From Cyclobacteriaceae bacterium (GTDB lineage Bacteria > Bacteroidota > Bacteroidia > Cytophagales > Cyclobacteriaceae): a stretch of DNA of 7,131 nt. The translations under genes were made by a program, and so were the position numbers. How positions within the stretch are numbered: position 1 is the stretch's first letter; every line of letters starts with the position of its first letter. The stretch is from assembly GCA_013140395.1 (NCBI GenBank), contig JABFSY010000444.1, positions 1 through 7,131 on the forward strand, read 5' to 3'. Under the pieces are notes generated by a model. That model made no database searches. It was not told the origin of the DNA and worked only from the letters and a program-made list of their open reading frames with translations. Positions 6,074 to 7,131 of the stretch are shown in pieces.

Positions 6074-7131
6074 AACTAGCACTACTAGTAATAAATTTGA
6101 CTGCAATCATTGGCTTGGCCGCTGGTTTCCAACGTGCTTTTGCTGCCAGTTCGCAGAAATTGTATTGGTGTGTGTTTTTTATCAAATGGCTGGCAGCGGT
6201 GACACTCGGTCTCGTGTACATTTACTATTACCCGAGTGGTGATACATGGACGTACTTTGAGGAAGCCAAAGAGCTATCCATGTTGGCGAAATCCGACTTT
6301 TCTCAGTATTGGCAGCTGTTATTGACCAATAACGACACAAGTACAGTAAGTCATTTCTTGTATGTGCATGATCGTTCTTTTCTTTTTGTGAAGTTCGTTA
6401 GCTTTTTGAATTTGGTTTCTGGAGATAGTTATTGGATAACAGCTTCTTATCTCTCAATGGTATCATTTTTTTCCTCGTGGTTTTTATTCGGTCAGTTGAA
6501 GAGGTTTATTCCTGATTCGACTCCTGCAGCAGCATTGGCAATTTTGTTTTTCCCATCGATTCTTTTTTGGTCTTCGGGAATATTGAAAGAAACCTTGGCA
6601 GTGGCTGCACTTTATTTTTTAACAGCTATCTTGATAAAGCTTTTAAAAGCTGCGAAAGTAAGTGTTGCACAATGGGTGCTGGTGTTGCTGTCGCTTTGGA
6701 TTGGCTGGTCGATGAAGTATTATTGGCTAGGTATTTATGGCTGTGCCTGGTTCTCTTCGCTAATCATAGGTATGCTGACTAGAGAACGAAAAAATCCAAA
6801 GGGAAAGCTGTTGTTAAGCTGGATTAGTCTGTTTTTAGTGTTCGTACTAGTAGCTAGCTTCTTTCATCCAAATTTTCGGATAGAGAGGATCATAACTGTA
6901 ATAGCATCTAATCACGATCAATTTGTTTCACAGTCGCCTCACGAGGATTTCATTCATTTTTACAACCTACAGCCCACATGGTCCAGTATGGCTATCAATT
7001 CTCCGTGGGCATTTTTTTCCGGGACTTTCAGGCCACTACCATTCGAGGCAACCAACCTTCCATCGTTGGTGTCCTCACTGGAGAATCTGTTTAGCTGTGT
7101 ATTGGCTTTTTCTTTTTTGCTGTATGGTCGC
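6070..7131 (+). CDS. Large polytopic membrane protein, possibly GT-C/polymerase-like (3' end outside window)
   Basis: From the ATG at 6070, inside the DUF2851 stop codon, a frame stays open for 354 codons to the window edge. The product is rich in Phe, Leu and Trp, with membrane segments at about 1-20, 33-54, 120-143, 152-168, 172-192, 200-236, 248-265 and 337-352. An extracytoplasmic-looking loop after helix 2 has YYPSGDTWTYFEEA (53-66), similar in style to the acidic first loop of GT-C glycosyltransferases. FFPSILFWSSGILKETL (160-176) and SPWAFFSGTFRPLPFEATN (311-329) resemble stretches found in Bacteroidota envelope polysaccharide membrane proteins of the EpsG/O-antigen polymerase type. 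A glycan-related role is an inference; I cannot name the family with certainty. The ATGA overlap argues for translational coupling to DUF2851. The gene is not a fragment; it is cut only by the window. Confidence 0.75.
   Translation, partial: MKLALLVINLTAIIGLAAGFQRAFAASSQKLYWCVFFIKWLAAVTLGLVYIYYYPSGDTWTYFEEAKELSMLAKSDFSQYWQLLLTNNDTSTVSHFLYVHDRSFLFVKFVSFLNLVSGDSYWITASYLSMVSFFSSWFLFGQLKRFIPDSTPAAALAILFFPSILFWSSGILKETLAVAALYFLTAILIKLLKAAKVSVAQWVLVLLSLWIGWSMKYYWLGIYGCAWFSSLIIGMLTRERKNPKGKLLLSWISLFLVFVLVASFFHPNFRIERIITVIASNHDQFVSQSPHEDFIHFYNLQPTWSSMAINSPWAFFSGTFRPLPFEATNLPSLVSSLENLFSCVLAFSFLLYGR

Noticed and set aside
6039..6242. Overlapping open frames on both strands at the DUF2851/membrane-protein junction, and another at 6567-6782
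   Set aside because: The long frame starting at 6070 explains this region with a coherent polytopic membrane protein. The others are short and lie in alternative frames.

Overview
The window reads as a piece of a Bacteroidota chromosome, most likely of the order Cytophagales or a near relative. Evidence for this is the gene content (a DUF2851 protein, a four-helix FtsK beginning MAENTYKSNTFK, a LolA-like carrier), weak or absent Shine-Dalgarno sequences, and a good match to the Bacteroidota -7 promoter element (TAnnTTTG) before ftsK. Every supported gene lies on the + strand. I see no tRNA, rRNA, CRISPR array, insertion sequence or prophage gene.

Layout: (1) positions 2-127 are the last 41 codons of an unrecognised protein. 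(2) A T-rich spacer (128-215) has an 11-bp direct repeat at its two ends and a short palindrome next to the following start codon. (3) 216-683 encodes an unrecognised 155-residue multi-pass membrane protein. (4) A 121-bp spacer (684-804) carries the best promoter candidate. (5) A tightly packed run follows: ftsK (805-3240), a lolA-like gene (3257-3898), pyrF (3919-4737), a DUF2851 gene (4793-6073) and a large membrane protein (6070 to the window edge, incomplete). Gaps in this run are 16, 20 and 55 bp, and the last junction is a 4-bp ATGA overlap, so the five genes probably form one transcription unit.

The run mixes functions: chromosome translocation at division (FtsK), periplasmic lipoprotein transport (LolA-like), UMP synthesis (PyrF), an uncharacterised conserved protein (DUF2851) and a probable envelope-glycan membrane protein. 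Co-transcription looks like growth-linked housekeeping rather than one pathway.

This is mostly an ordinary core-genome region and I do not see a clear new system. The most interesting unknown is the DUF2851 protein. Its N-terminal third has a D...E-x-H arrangement resembling a PD-(D/E)XK nuclease core, and its only four cysteines are one internal residue plus a C-terminal C-x4-C-x2-C cluster, which suggests a metal or Fe-S site.
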